The translations under genes were made by a program, and so were the position numbers. Shown here piece after piece: positions 1-14,330 of a DNA stretch of 64,000 nt; position 1 is the first letter of the stretch; each line of letters starts with the position of its first letter. The notes beneath the pieces were generated by a model. The model did no database searches, had not been told where the DNA came from, and worked only from the letters and a program-made list of their open reading frames with translations. The DNA comes from Talpa occidentalis (Eukaryota; Chordata; Mammalia; Eulipotyphla; Talpidae), in assembly GCF_014898055.3 (NCBI RefSeq), contig NW_023600993.1, positions 2,066,614-2,130,613 of the forward strand, read 5' to 3'.

Positions 1-308
1 CGTCTCTTGGCTCCAAAAGCAGAGCAATGACTCAGGAAACAGAATATGCTGGAAGCGAGACAGGCTGCAGGGGGCTCGAAGGAGGACTATGTAACATGGG
101 AGCTTCATTCTGGGGTGCTGTGGGACAGCAGGGAGCCCCTTTGGCCAGATATGTGGCTCTGGGGGCGCTGGGTGAGCTGGGGACCCCTCAAGTGAGGCTG
201 AGCAGGGCCCTGGCAGAGTGAGTTTACGTCCACTCTAACCAAGGGAGTACATGGGTTTAGGGCAAGGCGAGCGTGGCCTTGGGCACGATGGCCCCCCTCC
301 CCCAGTAC

Positions 309-431
309 CTGTTCTGTAGGCCTCCCCGACAGCTGTACTCCCACTCGGCTTCTGTGGGCAACCGCTTGCCGGCCCAGGCACAGTAGGCCACGGCGTCGTT
401 CCAGGAGACATGGAGAACCGGATGGTCAGGC
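309..431 (-). CDS. SUMF1: SUMF1 exon 5 (residues ~201-242)
   Basis: This 123-bp exon encodes [20 protein letters not shown], then [20 protein letters not shown]. These are hallmark motifs of the FGE-sulfatase domain ([22 protein letters not shown]). Cys218 and Cys235 (human numbering), which form structural disulfides with C-terminal cysteines, are both present, as is Arg224. Thr219 is Ala here. The acceptor is ccccgcag. The donor gtactggg is weaker than consensus because it lacks the usual A at +3 and +4. The exon ends two bases into an Arg codon, and exon 6 (LFPWGNKLQP in human) should lie beyond base 1. Confidence 0.96.
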
Positions 432-2196
<1,765 letters not shown>

Positions 2197-2689
2197 TTAG
2201 TGACGGCGAGTCCTGGGAAAGAGCCGGGGCGCGCAGCAGGCCCTCACTCCCAGTCTGCGGCCCCCACATGAGTGACCTCGAGAGCTATGACCGGGACCTC
2301 AAGATAAAGGTGCAGGTGGAAATAAACCTTTAACCAAAGAGCTCCAGGGTGACGAGGTAAACACGTGGTTCTATGGCACGCATCACCAAGCACTCCAAAA
2401 GACGCACAGCCCCACGCTCTATGTTGAGCCAGCGAGGGGTGACCCTACTTCACAGGTGGGGAACCCAGGGACTCCAGGCATGAAGCGTGGCTGAAGGTGA
2501 CCCCAGGGTCACAGGCCAAGCGGAGGCATGGCAGAGAGGCCGGGTGTGTTTTCTAGAGACACAGGTTCCAACGCCGGCCCCGCATGACCCGCGGGGCCCT
2601 GCAGCACCTTCAGCTGTGAGACGGGAGCAGCCCACCTGGCCGTCTCGCGACAGAGCGGGTGGGGCAGCCAGGACCCTAATTCCTACTCG

Positions 2690-3010
2690 ATGGGCCTCTG
2701 CACCCAAATAGCAAGTGGCCCCCGCGGAGTGAGGCGACCGCCAGGAGGGCGCAGAGCACGTACTCTGCCGAGGACATGCAGGGCAGCCGCTGAATCACAG
2801 GCCGCGCTGCTGCGGAGACGGCCGAGGGAAGAGGCGTGTGGATGTGTCTTCTCACACACGGCGAGCGGCCGGGCCGCCACCTCCTCATCCTCCCACAGCC
2901 AAACCTCCCGAGGGGCCTGGAGCGAAGGACGTTGGCAGGGGTTGGGGAGAAGCCGTACAAGCAAGACGCGCGAGCTGTCGTACCCGTGGACCGCGTGGAA
3001 TTACTTCCTA
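2690..3010. promoter_or_regulatory. CpG-rich stretch inside SUMF1 intron 3
   Basis: CpG dinucleotides are frequent here (for example cgcggag, ggcgaccgcc, gcgagcggccgggccgcc, gacgcgcgagctgtcgtac) compared with neighbouring intron. It may be an intragenic CpG island or the remains of one. No TATA box, exon or transcript evidence is visible, so a regulatory role is inference only. Confidence 0.3.
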
Positions 3011-5143
3011 CTGCAAGAAAGCAGGCGCCGTGGCCTGAGGGACCCTGCCGCAGGGTGACTTGGCTTCCAGAGGCCACAGAGGTGAAGGTTTCTGTCTCTG
3101 TCCACTGTGGCCCTGAAGATCCCCTAACCCAGGGTCTGGCTGCTTGGGTTGAGGGGCCAGTGACAGTGGTTCTGTCTGTGTCTTGGGGAACAAGCAGAGC
3201 GCCCAGGGGGCCCCACTCTTGGCTATGGAGAATTTGGGCTACTCACCCAACCTGTCCCAGCCCCAACGCTGAGGAGGGGGTCTCTGCCACTGTCCTCATC
3301 CCTCGTTACTGCTGCAACTCCCTCACAGGGGCCAAAGAACGTGTGTCTCCCAGTCATGAAAATTTGCCCCTCAGAGTCCACCACGAGCTCCAGCCACCTG
3401 CCAGTTCACCCTCTTCCGAAGGTTCAGAGCTGTTAGAACGTGCCCTGCTGCACCAGGGACAGCACGGAAGAAGCCCACCCCTGCCAGGCTCCAAGTAGGA
3501 CAGGCCCACAGGCGTGACTGTGAGTGACGCCCTAAGGAGTCCCTCCTCACAGAGCAGGTCCAGAGCCACCTCCCCGACACCCAGACAGAAGGACCAGGAA
3601 GTGAGAGCCAGCAGCTGGGAGAGCCCAGCAGGCCCCCCACCCACGGCCGGCTGCCACCCTCCCTTTCCAAATGTCACATGTCATCACCCCACAATTGTAG
3701 AAGTGTGTTCTTGAACTCCTGGAGGTGTCGTGACAGTGAACACTGCTCTTCTAGTTTAGGAACTTAGGGAGCACACGCCTCTCGAGAGCCAGGGCAGGCC
3801 AGTGGTATCGCATGGTCCTGCACAGGGCAGGTCCCCCTCAGCTTCCCACCCCCCTCTCTCCCTGGCCCAAGGCGGCCAGTACAGCGGCATCTGCAACACC
3901 CTCGGCCGGAACAGGGGGACCAGCATGGGCTGTGGCTGCACCGACGTGTTCTCTGTTCCAGGAGACTCTTCCAGAGTTGCAGCACCCCCTATATCTGGAG
4001 GAAAAGGACTTTAACTTGACCTATTTCCAGTCGACCATCTCCATGGCAACTGTCTTGGGTCTAAGTTGAAACAGCTGTAGCAGACAGCCAGCGGCGCGCA
4101 ATTACAATGTAAATAGGATCTGTGTGAGATGGACGGAGAGCCCTTGAGAAGTGGACTCCGGGCAAAGGCATCTTTTCCCTCGTTGTCCCCGGATATCACC
4201 AGGCTTGTAGTAGCAGCTTATAGACAAGCAAAAAGGAGACAGAGCAAAAGAGCAAAAGAGCCTTCATCTACGCCAGAGGCGCTAAATCATGTTTCTGATA
4301 TGCACACAGCCCAGAATAAAGTCCACACAGGAAAAGGATAATTATGTATATTCAAGTGCAAAGATGTCAAGTTCTGCAACTTCACAACTGCTCTCTTATA
4401 AATTAAATGCATTTAGAAAAGCAAATTAAAAAGATGGGCGTTTCTGGAAACATCGCATAAACATGACAATTACCCCTATAAAAACACCCCAAGGGAATTT
4501 TCCAACTGGCACTGGTGAACAATGAGAAACTGCAGATCTGTTCTAATTCACCAAGTATAAATAAAACTGGGGGAAAGCTAGCAACTGGGAGCATGAAATG
4601 GAAAGGGAAACACATAGTAAAAAGTTCTTTCTCCGGCACCCAACACGAAGGTGGGAAACTAGAACTAGACCTGAAGAGAGAGTGAAAGTAAATTTATCAT
4701 GAAAACAGACAGGTAGTCGACTCTGACAGTTTATTTTGAATTGAACTCTGTATCAGGTATCTTGACTGCTTAATAGAATTCATGAGAGAGAGAAAAATGC
4801 ATGTTTTTTCAAATAGAGCAGAAACATTTATCAAACTTCAAGAAGACCTGAAATTTTTAAGACTTTTTGCTTCAGTTCTTAGTGCAATCCCTGAGGCCAG
4901 CACAGCCTGCGTTCTCAAGGCAAACAGCTTGCTCCTCACTCCTCGCCCCTGAGAGGTGAGGCAGGCCGGCTGCAGCAGGGCCCTTCACCAGACAGGGCAG
5001 GAAAAAATGACATGAAAAACATCTCTGCGCTCAACAACCCCTGAAAAGTCATCTATTTTACTCCTCCCTGGTGGAGACATGCATAAATATGGGGAAAGTT
5101 TATTTTGGGCTTTAAAAATAATAATAAAAACAAGAAAAAAGGG

Positions 5144-5413
5144 GGCCTCCCTGGTGGCACAAGGGGTTTAGATGCAACCTGTGAAGCTGTCCACAGCCAC
5201 TCAGCATGAGTTCAATCCCCAGCCAGGGAGCTACCCACATGGCACAGCAGACCTCTCCTGGCTAACCCGCTGCTCCCCTCAGCAGTGTATTTTGGTCAAT
5301 CAGCCTGTTCTGTTCTCCACTCTGTCTCTGGTGAATCCTCTCACCCTCCCGCACACACCTCTGGCCTGTACCCCAGCTCTTGTATGCATGAATAAATAAA
5401 TCTTTAAAAAACA
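5144..5413 (+). mobile_element. tRNA-derived SINE, subfamily B, full length
   Basis: The head reads ggcctccctggtggcacaag (tRNA-like, pol III A-box region). The body contains gcagacctctcctg and cagcagtgtattt. The tail ends cttgtatgcatgaataaataaatcttt plus A-rich sequence. A 15-bp target-site duplication, aacaagaaaaaaggg, flanks it at 5129-5143 and 5414-5428. Confidence 0.9.
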
Positions 5414-5429
5414 AACAAGAAAAAAGGGT

Positions 5430-5880
5430 TTCTCATAGTCTAAAAGTAATTTACCTTTTTGGGCAAAATGGTGATTGTGCAAATTGATATAATCTATCCA
5501 GAAAGCAATCTGACAACTTAGCAAAAGACTACACCTGGTCCACCAGCAAGGGGCGGGTGGGGTGGGCCTCACCCATGTCCATGAGAAGGGACACAGCTGT
5601 CATTAAAAATTACATGCAAAACAATCTGATTGTTTGGGTAAGTGTTCACCCTCTACTAGAAGAGGTGAAGACAGTTACAAGTATGTTTATACATAACCAT
5701 TTAAAAGTGCACGCACACACACACACACACACACACTCTGCAAAGAAAATACTAGTAGCACATATACTGGAATGTCGGCCACAGTCACTTCTGGGTGGTG
5801 AGATGGTGGGTAATGTTTAATGTTCTTTCTTATGCCATTTTTAAAGTCTAAATTACAATCTACAGTGTAGACAGTATTTT
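5430..5880 (+). mobile_element. Old L1 3'-end fragment
   Basis: Degenerate sequence with the L1M-type 3' signature: tactggaatgtcggccaca, then cttctgggtggtgagatggt and ttcttatgccatttttaaa. A (CA)n tract sits inside it at about 5714-5736. Assignment is by memory of L1 consensus patterns. Confidence 0.4.
5714..5736. repeat. (CA)n microsatellite
   Basis: About 11 uninterrupted CA units directly after gcacgcacac. Confidence 0.9.
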
Positions 5881-6599
5881 CATAGATTTTCACAGATTCC
5901 TGTTAAGAGACTGCACTTTGCGTTGAGAAAACCCAAGTCAGCAACATTAAACACACGTTCGTTAAAAATTAGTTGCCACTGGACTAATTCTTGCGTCTTC
6001 CAGTGTCACCTACGAGTACACGTCGGCACAGTTAGTCCAAATTGTATACCTGTGCTGATTTCAGCTCGGCATGTTCCTGCGTGGGATCTGCACTCACAAC
6101 AGTCACTTTCAGAAACTACACACCTGGTGACATTGCTGGGTCATAACCCACCGTCTCCTCACTCTGAGCCCTGGGGGCGACGCTAGCCCCTGTCGCCTTC
6201 ACTGCTACTCGAGGACACTCCAGTGACACCTTTAAGTGTCTTCACTTACATGTTTTGCTTCTGCTAAGTATCCAGGAGGCAGCCCTGTGCCTAAGAGTGT
6301 GCTTAGTGTACTGTGCTTGCTAAAATGATGATTTTAAAATGTCAACAGTGAATGTTTTTAAGTCCGAAACCCTAGGAGATGGTGTGGCCAGTTTCTCTCT
6401 GAAAAAAAGAGCACTGACGACCCAGAGACCACAGCATCCAAGGCGCAGAAAGGAAAGGGCACAGGTCTGAGAACAGGTGTACACAGGCGTAGTAACACTG
6501 TCTCGTTAGGGGAAGAGAAAAGCAGAGTTGAGGTGAGGAAAACAGAAAAAACATAGGCATGAAAATGAAGGGAAGAAATGGAATAAAAAGACAACAAAA

Positions 6600-7690
6600 A
6601 GTAAAATGATGGAATTAAAAATGAATATACCAGTAATCACAATATAAAGGAAACAAACTCTGAGCTGAAAAACAAAGACTGTCAAATGGACTGTTTTTAA
6701 ATGTATGTTTATAAGTGATCTACAAAAATACATAAAGATACAGGTTGAAAATGAAAAGATGAAAAAATACATTTTAGATGAATATTAACCAGAAGAAAGT
6801 TGGTACATGCTTGTGGATACCAGACAAAATCAACTTGAAGATAAAAATCCTTGGCAGCCTCTGCAGCACAAGTTCGATCCCCGGCCAGCCAAGTAGCTGC
6901 CCACAAGGCGCAGCAGACCTCTCCTGACTCGCCCGCTGCTCCCCTCAGCAGTGTACTTCGGTCTGTCTGCCCGTTCTGTTCCCCACTCTGTCTCTGGTGA
7001 ATCCTCTCAGCCCCCACACCTCTGGCCTGTACCCCAGCTCTTGTATGCATAAATAAATAAATCTTTTTTTAAAAATCCTTGGGATTAGAGTAAAAGAATT
7101 CTCAACCATGATTAATTGTTCAGTTTAACAGGAAAACACACGCAGTTATATTTCTAAGCTCAATAGCTTAACTTTGACATATTTAAAGCAAAACAGACCA
7201 ACTCACTAAAAGATTATGACCAAATCTACCAGTAAGTGGAAGTTTTAACATCTTTCTCAGCAATTACTGAGAACAAGCTTAGGGGAAAAAATTAAATAGT
7301 ACAGTTAGCAATCTTCCTACAGCGGATATGTATCCATTATACCTAGCCAATGAAAAGATACATCCTTTTCAGACACACAAGGCACATTCATGACCAAGAC
7401 AGCCTCAGCAAGTTTCAAGAACCCACAACACACCAAACACATTCTCAGACCACAAGTTAGAAATCAGTACCCAAGACGCTAATAAAATATTTCCAACTGA
7501 AAAATAAACACAGCAATGTACAAATCAAAGCAGAAACGATACTGAACATCAGAAAGTGTTTAGTGATACACAGTTAGCAAAGCACTACAAAATTTGTGGA
7601 ACTAAAGCAATCACCTAGAAAGACATCTGCAGACTACAGTGTTCCTATTGAAAAAGAAAAAAATGTAAACTAAGTCTCCTATTCAAGAAG
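6600..7690 (+). mobile_element. L1 ORF2-derived fragment, broken
   Basis: A-rich plus-strand sequence with L1 ORF2 wording, for example ttctcagaccacaagttaga followed by aatcagtacc, and aatttgtggaactaaagc. It is interrupted by a SINE at 6855-7070. No long frame survives, so it is non-coding relic sequence. Confidence 0.45.
6855..7070 (+). mobile_element. SINE subfamily B, 5'-truncated with intact target-site duplication
   Basis: The copy starts at cagcctctgcagcacaagtt, so it lacks the first ~50 bp (A box). It runs to the normal tail gcataaataaataaatcttt. A perfect 12-bp duplication, aaaaatccttgg, flanks it at 6843-6854 and 7071-7082. The truncation therefore happened during insertion, as expected for L1-type target-primed reverse transcription. 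Confidence 0.9.
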
Positions 7691-8814
7691 TCACAAGAAG
7701 AGTAGCCAGGGATTGAAGTGACTTTTCCCAAAACCAGCTGGTCAAGGCGGTGCTGAGCTCCGCGGCCAGCATGCGGACTCACAGGCCACGATCTGTTCCT
7801 TACGGCTTCTCCCCACACAGCCCAAGGTCACTTGGGACAAAAAAGGTCTGGTGAGCGTGTAAAAGAGACTTCCTGCAGCTGAGCGGATGCTGTGCAGGGA
7901 GAAGCTGCAGAAGCCAAACCCCCACCCCCAAAGGAAGCCAGCAAGGTCTCCTCAGGCCACGTGCTTCGAGTGACTTCAACTGACACATCCCCTGGACCAG
8001 ACCCACCTTTCTGAGCACTGTCTGGCTAGGTAAACAAACAGCAGTTAACGTTCTAGAGTTCTCCTAGTAATCAATTAATTAATTAATTTCCCAGGAATTA
8101 ATTTGTGGCTGTGAACTGAGAATCTTGCTGGGCCTCCAGGCCTTTCCCGTGACAAGGCCTGTAAATTCAGACTACTGAACCACATCCTTCCTCGGGGCTC
8201 TCTCAGGGGCTGAGAGTCCTCAGGCCTGTGGTTCATCAAGAAGGGGAAGGTGGGCTGCCTTCTGCTTTGCCTCTTGGCCTGGCCCAGCAATGCCCACTAA
8301 GAGGGCCCCCAGCACAGCATGGACAGAAGGAACGTTTTCACTTGGAGAGGAGAAGATGCCTGGGTAGCTCTGAGTCCCCCTGAAACAGGCTTTCAGCTGA
8401 AAAACACTTCTCAAAATAGACGCGCCTCCTCCTTTACCAAGGACACCTACTCAGGAATTGGCTTCCTAAACAGTTAACAATGTAAAAGTGCCAAACCTCA
8501 AGAAAAGACAGTGATTGTTTCTGGGGTTCCCGCCAAGGGCAACTTGTTTTCTACCCACTCTGGTTATTCCTTGTGTCAAAAGATTTCAAAGATCCATTAA
8601 TAATGCAATTATCGAAATGAAACATAATTTTTAGATATTAAATAATTTAAGTACTATGCTTTTCAACAGCAAAATGTCCTTTAATGTAAAATGCCCCCAA
8701 ACAAATAATAACACAATAACCAAACCTAGTCTTAGTCCCCTCAAGGATTTCTCTCACTGTTTAACACCCTTGCTTCAAATTCAACATCCAAATAATATTA
8801 TTTTACACTGTAAA

Positions 8815-9405
8815 TTTCTCTCTGTTGGTGGGAATGTGAACTGGTGCAGCCATCATGGAAAGCCATCTGATGGACCTTAAAAAACTAAAAATGGAAGCAC
8901 CATACATCCCGCAACCCCACTCCGGGGTGTCTGTTCTAAGAACACGAAGCAACAGCAAAGACCCACAGCAGCATTTGCACAACCGCCAGGGCATGGACGC
9001 CGCCTGAATGTGCATTGCGGTGACTGAACAAGAAGCTATGAGCATACACACCGTGGAATATTATACAGCCATAAGAAAGGATGACAAGCAGCTATTGTCA
9101 ATAAAATGGAGGAGATTTGAGAGACTTATATGCCACAAAGTCAGTCAGAACAATAGACACAAATACTGGCCATTTACATAGCAGACATTTGATCATGTGA
9201 AACATTAAGAAACCAGGGGTTGTCAACAAACACCAGGAGAGCTCTGAGCTAATGGGGTGAGGGGGAGCCAGAGGGGACACAAGGGATGGTGGGGAAACAG
9301 TGGTCAGCCTCTGTAGAGAAACTAAAAGCCACTGAATTGTAAAAATAAATAGATAAGGAGTATAAAATATCAATTTATGCATTAGGTAGTAAAAAATATA
9401 TATCA
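8815..9405 (+). mobile_element. L1 3'-end fragment
   Basis: Sense-strand L1 3' wording: gttggtgggaatgtgaactg, then gtgcagccatcatgg, accgtggaatattatacagc and cataagaaagg, ending in an A-rich 3' region with aaaaataaatag. The reading frame is broken. Confidence 0.7.
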
Positions 9406-9647
9406 AGACGAGAGACAGACAGCCTGGGAAATTTCCCATCTCACACCAGTCGAGCTCAGAGTCTCCCCCAGGGGTATAGCACTGGCTAGCTGCCCCTGTG
9501 GGCCAGGGGGGCCAGTTCAGGGGGGCCAGCCCCAGGGGTCAAAGACTACCAGTCCTCTTAGTTCCAAGACAGATAAGGCTGAGCTAGAGAATGATTTCCT
9601 TTCATATAAATCCCATCCTGGGCTCATCATGAGAACCATTTAACTTT

Positions 9648-9927
9648 TTTTTTTTAAAGATTTATTTTTATTTATTTATACAAGCACTGGGTACAGTCAG
9701 AAGCGCGGGAGGGTGAGAGAATTCACCAGAGCCAGAGCGGGGAGCAGAGCAGGCAGAAGGACCGAAGTACCCTGCTGAGGGGAGCAGCGGGCGGCAGGAG
9801 AGATCTGCGCGCCATGCGGGACCCTCCTCCAGTGGACGGGGAACAGCCGGGGATTGAACCAGCGCTGCAGAGGCCGCGGGCAGCTTCGCAACCCAGCGCT
9901 CAACTGCTGCGCCACCGGGGAGGCCCA
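9648..9927 (-). mobile_element. SINE subfamily A, full length
   Basis: Minus-strand copy. The T-rich tail is at the left, and the head (complement of gcgccaccggggaggccc) is at the right. The tail reads tacaagcactgggtacagtc in this strand. The 16-bp duplication agaaccatttaacttt at 9632-9647 and 9928-9943 is perfect, which marks a young insertion. Confidence 0.93.
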
Positions 9928-10070
9928 AGAACCATTTAACTTTATGTCCTCATGTCAGTGGTGTCCAAACAGATTTATCCGGAAGGAAAAAAAAGCCCAA
10001 GTTGGTCAATTTCAGCATGCATGTGGACTCTGCTCTAAATCATCCCATTCCTGCAATTTACGATGACTTT

Positions 10071-10340
10071 TTTTAAAAAAAAGATTTATTAATTCATGCA
10101 TACAAGAACCGGGGTACAGGCCAGATGTGCGGGAGGGTGAGAGGATTCACCAGAGCCAGAGCGGGGAGCAGAACAGGCAGACTGATGAAATACACTGCTG
10201 AGGGGAGCAGCGGGGAGACAGGAGAGGTCTGCCACGCCATGTGGGTATCTCCCGGGCCAGCGGGGATCAAACCAGCGCTACAAAGGCTGCGGATGGCTTC
10301 ACAGCGCTGCGCTCAACCACCTGCACCACCAGGGAGGCCC
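10071..10340 (-). mobile_element. SINE subfamily B with extra 5' L1-derived piece next to it
   Basis: Minus-strand copy ending at aggcccaaag on the right. The matching flanks atttacgatgacttt (10056-10070) and atttacaatgacttt (10373-10387) enclose the SINE plus 32 extra bases (10341-10372). The insertion is therefore SINE plus 32 bp, not SINE alone. Confidence 0.85.
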
Positions 10341-10372
10341 AAAGTCAGTCAGAACAATAGACACAATAGACC
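10341..10372. mobile_element. 32-bp L1-derived segment co-inserted with a SINE
   Basis: The first 26 bases (10341-10366) are identical to 9137-9162 inside the L1 fragment upstream. The segment abuts the SINE head and lies within the same target-site duplication. Confidence 0.6.
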
Positions 10373-11874
10373 ATTTACAATGACTTTACAGTGACACCCA
10401 AAAGCCAGCTCAAAGTTTTGCCTCAAGACTTTACATATGTGGGTTTATATTTATGAGAGACCTATTTTCATAAACGCAGCCGTTTCGTGTCTCGTATAAT
10501 AGACATATCTGTTTCGCTGGCTCGGGTGACAGCAGCGTCAGCTTTCGCTCTCCCCAAGTCACGTCTAAAGCCCGGCAGGACGGTAAGGTGGCACCACCAC
10601 AGCTGAGCGCTGAGTGTGAGGAACCTGCCAGAGGAGTCGTCCACGTACAGGCGAGGAGAACCACGCAGCTCTCGTGGAGGGGGATCCCCCAAAGAGCCCA
10701 TGATGTCACGGGGGAGCCTGGAAGGACAGAGGGAGAACGCAGTCGGGGACAGCTGCGGGAAGAGCAGAAGTCACTGCAGAAATGAACACAAGCCACTTCA
10801 GAGACACGGTGCGGGAAGGGGAGAAAATGTTCAATGTTTAAGAAAGAGAAATGATTGAAAGGAAAGTGTGAACCCTGACAATGGACCCATTCCACGGATT
10901 TGTTGAGTTCCAAAGAAGAAAACAAAAGGGCACAGAGAAAACAGTAAAAATGATATGAAAACTCTCCCGAAATTGGGAGACAACAATTCTGAAGCCACAC
11001 ACTGGAAAAGCAGCTGCGAACTGAGAACACTGACCCGTCACGACCGACACCAAGTCACACGCTGATGATCTAAGCAGAGACGGGGTTGGGGGGAACCCCT
11101 GGGTATCTGTGCAAAAGCGAGTAACTCTCAAGGGAGAGAAATTCAGATTGTCATTCAACTTGTCAGCGACAATCCCCCATAAAGGAAAACAAAATAACAT
11201 CTACCAGGTAACCCAGAAAAACAAATGTGGACCAAAGATGTCACTGTCGCTAAGACACTGACCCGTGGCCGCCACTGACCCGCGGGTCGTGTGGCCACAC
11301 CGTCTGCTGGGAACCACCCAGGATGACCAGCACCAAGTCGGGCACCCCTGTGAGACCCCAGAAAAGCACACCTGGAAGGCAGTTTGTTCACCTGGCGGTA
11401 GTGACGCTGGTGGTGGCGGCGCTGGTCATGTATGTGATCTGGGACAAAGGACATGAGTAATTCCAGGCTCCTCCGCTCCTGCCTCCCATGCCCTTGAGAA
11501 CTGGTATTTCTGGTACGGGGCAAAGGCAACATGGGGGACAAAACAGGCTCAGGGGCCAGCCTGGAACCCAAAATGTCAGTGAGTCCCCTTCTTGAGCGCT
11601 CGGTCCACAGAGCAACGCGGACCAAGCTAAGCCACCAGCCACCCCAGAATCCGGCCCGGGTCCCGGCCTTGCTACCCTCCTGAACCTGCCTGGAGAAATG
11701 GCTGGTTCCCAGCAAGGTGTGGGGGTGCCGTCAATCCTACCGTTAGAAAAAGCAAAGAAGGCATGAAAGACTGGGGGCGCCCCCTGAGGACGCAGGACCC
11801 GCCCGAGGCTCGGGTGTGGATGGGGTGACGGCAAAGGACACGCGGCGGCGGCTGCTGCTGCGTCTTGGACTGAT

Positions 11875-11965
11875 GGGAATGTTCTGAAATTAGATGGTGG
11901 TGACGTCGCGCTATAAATACACGGAAGGCACTGAGCCGTTCCCTCGCGATGACGGGCTTTACGGG
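11875..11965 (+). mobile_element. Short L1 3'-end relic
   Basis: Contains gaatgttctgaaattagatg followed by gtggtgacg and ctataaatac, the usual L1M 3' phrase, with heavy decay. Confidence 0.4.
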
Positions 11966-14330
11966 CTATGAATTCTCTCTCGATAAAGCTGTTCAGAAGA
12001 GAGGAGAGGACTCACGAGAAGCTGGAGAGGCACACGACAGCCCGAATGGAAATGAGAAACGTGCAATTCATGAAGGCTTTTTTTACCCTGCGAGCGCACA
12101 GATCCACAGGTGAGAGAAAGCTGCGCAGCGCTGGCTGAGCACATACAGGTGGACACATTTAAAACCGGCTTCTCTGCAGGAATGCAGGCAGACAAGAGGC
12201 GAGCTGCCCTGTGAGAAGGCAGTGGACAAAGTCCGGCAGGGGGCGGGGGGTGCAGGTTAGAGAAACTGTTAGGGGGAAACAGGGGAGTGGCTGGGGCAGT
12301 TGCAGGGAAATCTGTAGATTGAGTCTTAGAGATTTCCTTTGAGTGGGCAAGTGCACAGGAGGGCAGTGCTGGGCTGGTAACTGTAGAAGAAACACAGGAC
12401 GTGTCTCACAGCAGGGAGCAGCTCCTTCAGATCACAGGGTGATGGTTAGGAGGGATCCGGCGCGGGAGGGGGTTGGTGGGGCAGGCAGCCAACCACCCTG
12501 ACTGAGGTGGAGGATTCCAGCGTGTCTGCTCTGGGGTGACTCCATAAGCTACACTTTTGCTTTGTGTGATTTTCTAGGTTTGTGTTTTATTTCCCAAAGG
12601 GTTGTTTATTTCCAAGAAAATGTGCAGCACCAGTGTAACCTATCGGAAACAGCACTTAAGACACTGCAGATTATACGAAACATTTAAACAACATGCAAGT
12701 AAACACATGACTGCAAACAATTTATAAAACAGTTCAACATTTAAAATCATCATGCAAAAGCCACAGCGTTGTTAAACCCCAGGTGGGCCTGAGCCTGAGG
12801 AAGGAGCAGGCCCGCTTCCCGGAGGCTCACAAGCATAGCGAGTATGGAGAGGCCTGCACCCAAGGGAGACTTCCCTCTGGACTTCATCAGGTCTAGAGAG
12901 ACCCTGACAAGGGAGAACCTGTCCCAGGTGACTGGGGTCATTGCTCCTCAACAGTTACCTCCCGACTCCCCGGCCCTGCCCTGGAAACAGAGGTTGGAAG
13001 CAAGTCTGAGGCGAGCGGGCCAGTCAGCCCCACTAGGAGGGGGCTGAAAAACAAACGCTTGGCACTCTCCCAGGACACGGGCAGGTCCATTTTATTGCCC
13101 CTGGTGCTTTCTAAACATGCTTAAAAGGTTTGCTTTGCCATTAGGCATGCAATGACGAGGGGCCCAGCCTGGACCCATGGGAAGGTGCTCCTGGTGACCA
13201 GCTCGGCCTCACCCGGCAGCCGATGGCCTCCAGAACCTGGTGACAATCTCGGCCGCCTCCACCCTGATGTGGTGGGGGCTCCAAGGACAGTGGACCTGCC
13301 GCCCAAGGCGCAAGTGCAAAAGTAAGGGCCCAGGTCCCCCTCCTCTGGCCTCCGGATCTGCAAACAAGGCCACATCCTGACGTGCCAGTTTATCAGCACC
13401 AGGCCAACCTGACCGCCAAGCCCTTACAAAAAATTCCTATCAGGTTACATGCCGGACACGCCGGGTCAGCCCATGAGGACAAGGACAGCTGAAGCCCAAG
13501 CGCAGAAGCCCAAGCGCAGCCCAGTCACGGATCCACGTCGGCTCACAGCACACACGGGGGCACGGCGCCCGCAGGTGCCGAGAACAAGGCCACTCTGTTT
13601 CCTCAGATTTTGCTATGGCGGTTAGATGAGAGAGGAAATGGGAGGTGGAGGAGTTTTTCTGACCCTGCTCCCAGCAGGAGCTGAGGCAACTTGGAAGAGG
13701 GGGCTCTGCCTTCACATCCCCCCAGGCGCTGACCCGGTTCCTCTGCTCCACCGCCCCCCGCCTCTCCTGCCTCCCTGGCCTCTTTGTTCAACCCCTCGCT
13801 TCCCAACCTCCCACACTCCCCCACCCCCACCCGTCTTCCGTATTCGGCCTCCTCCTGAGACCCTTACAAACACTCAGACACAAACCAGCCTGCCGGAGTG
13901 CCTGGCTCCTGCAGCCCTGTCCTCGGCCTCCTGAAACCTCTGGGCCACCTCGCGCTCCTCTCCGAGGGAGGGCCCGGAGCTGGGGAGGCCTGGCCCAGGT
14001 CCCAGGAAGGTGAGAGCCGTGGGCTCCTGGCAGGATGGTGTGAACCCGCGTGCTCCAGTAGGACGCTCATTCCACACCAGCCCGAGGAGACAAAGACTCA
14101 CAACAGGCGTGAACACACCCACCTCTGACCCTCCCTCCGGGAGCAGCTAGAAGTCAACGAATCCCAGCAGTGGTGAGGCTCAGCTGAGCTCTTCTTGGTG
14201 ACAAGGGTGTCACTCGCCACAGACAGAGGCTCGAGTAAGACCAGACATGGGACCCTGGTCGTTCGGATTTTTCACCCAAGCCCTTTCCACGAAGCGGGGG
14301 AGATCCGAGCGCCGTTCCCACACTACTTAC

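Noticed and set aside
2836..3498. 220-codon plus-strand open frame
   Set aside because: CpG-rich DNA with few stops; low-complexity Pro/Ser/Gly-rich translation without domains, and on the strand opposite the gene.
5144..5413. Functional tRNA gene at the SINE heads
   Set aside because: The heads keep A- and B-box-like motifs but do not fold as a full tRNA and are joined to the SINE body.
10431..11030. 199-codon minus-strand open frame in SUMF1 intron 3
   Set aside because: Frame has no recognisable family, unusual composition and no splice or promoter context.
13121..13399. Possible processed pseudogene on the minus strand with AATAAA downstream
   Set aside because: The AATAAA-like aataaaatgg near 13093 is suggestive, but the translation matches nothing I know and no poly(A) tract or target duplication is visible.
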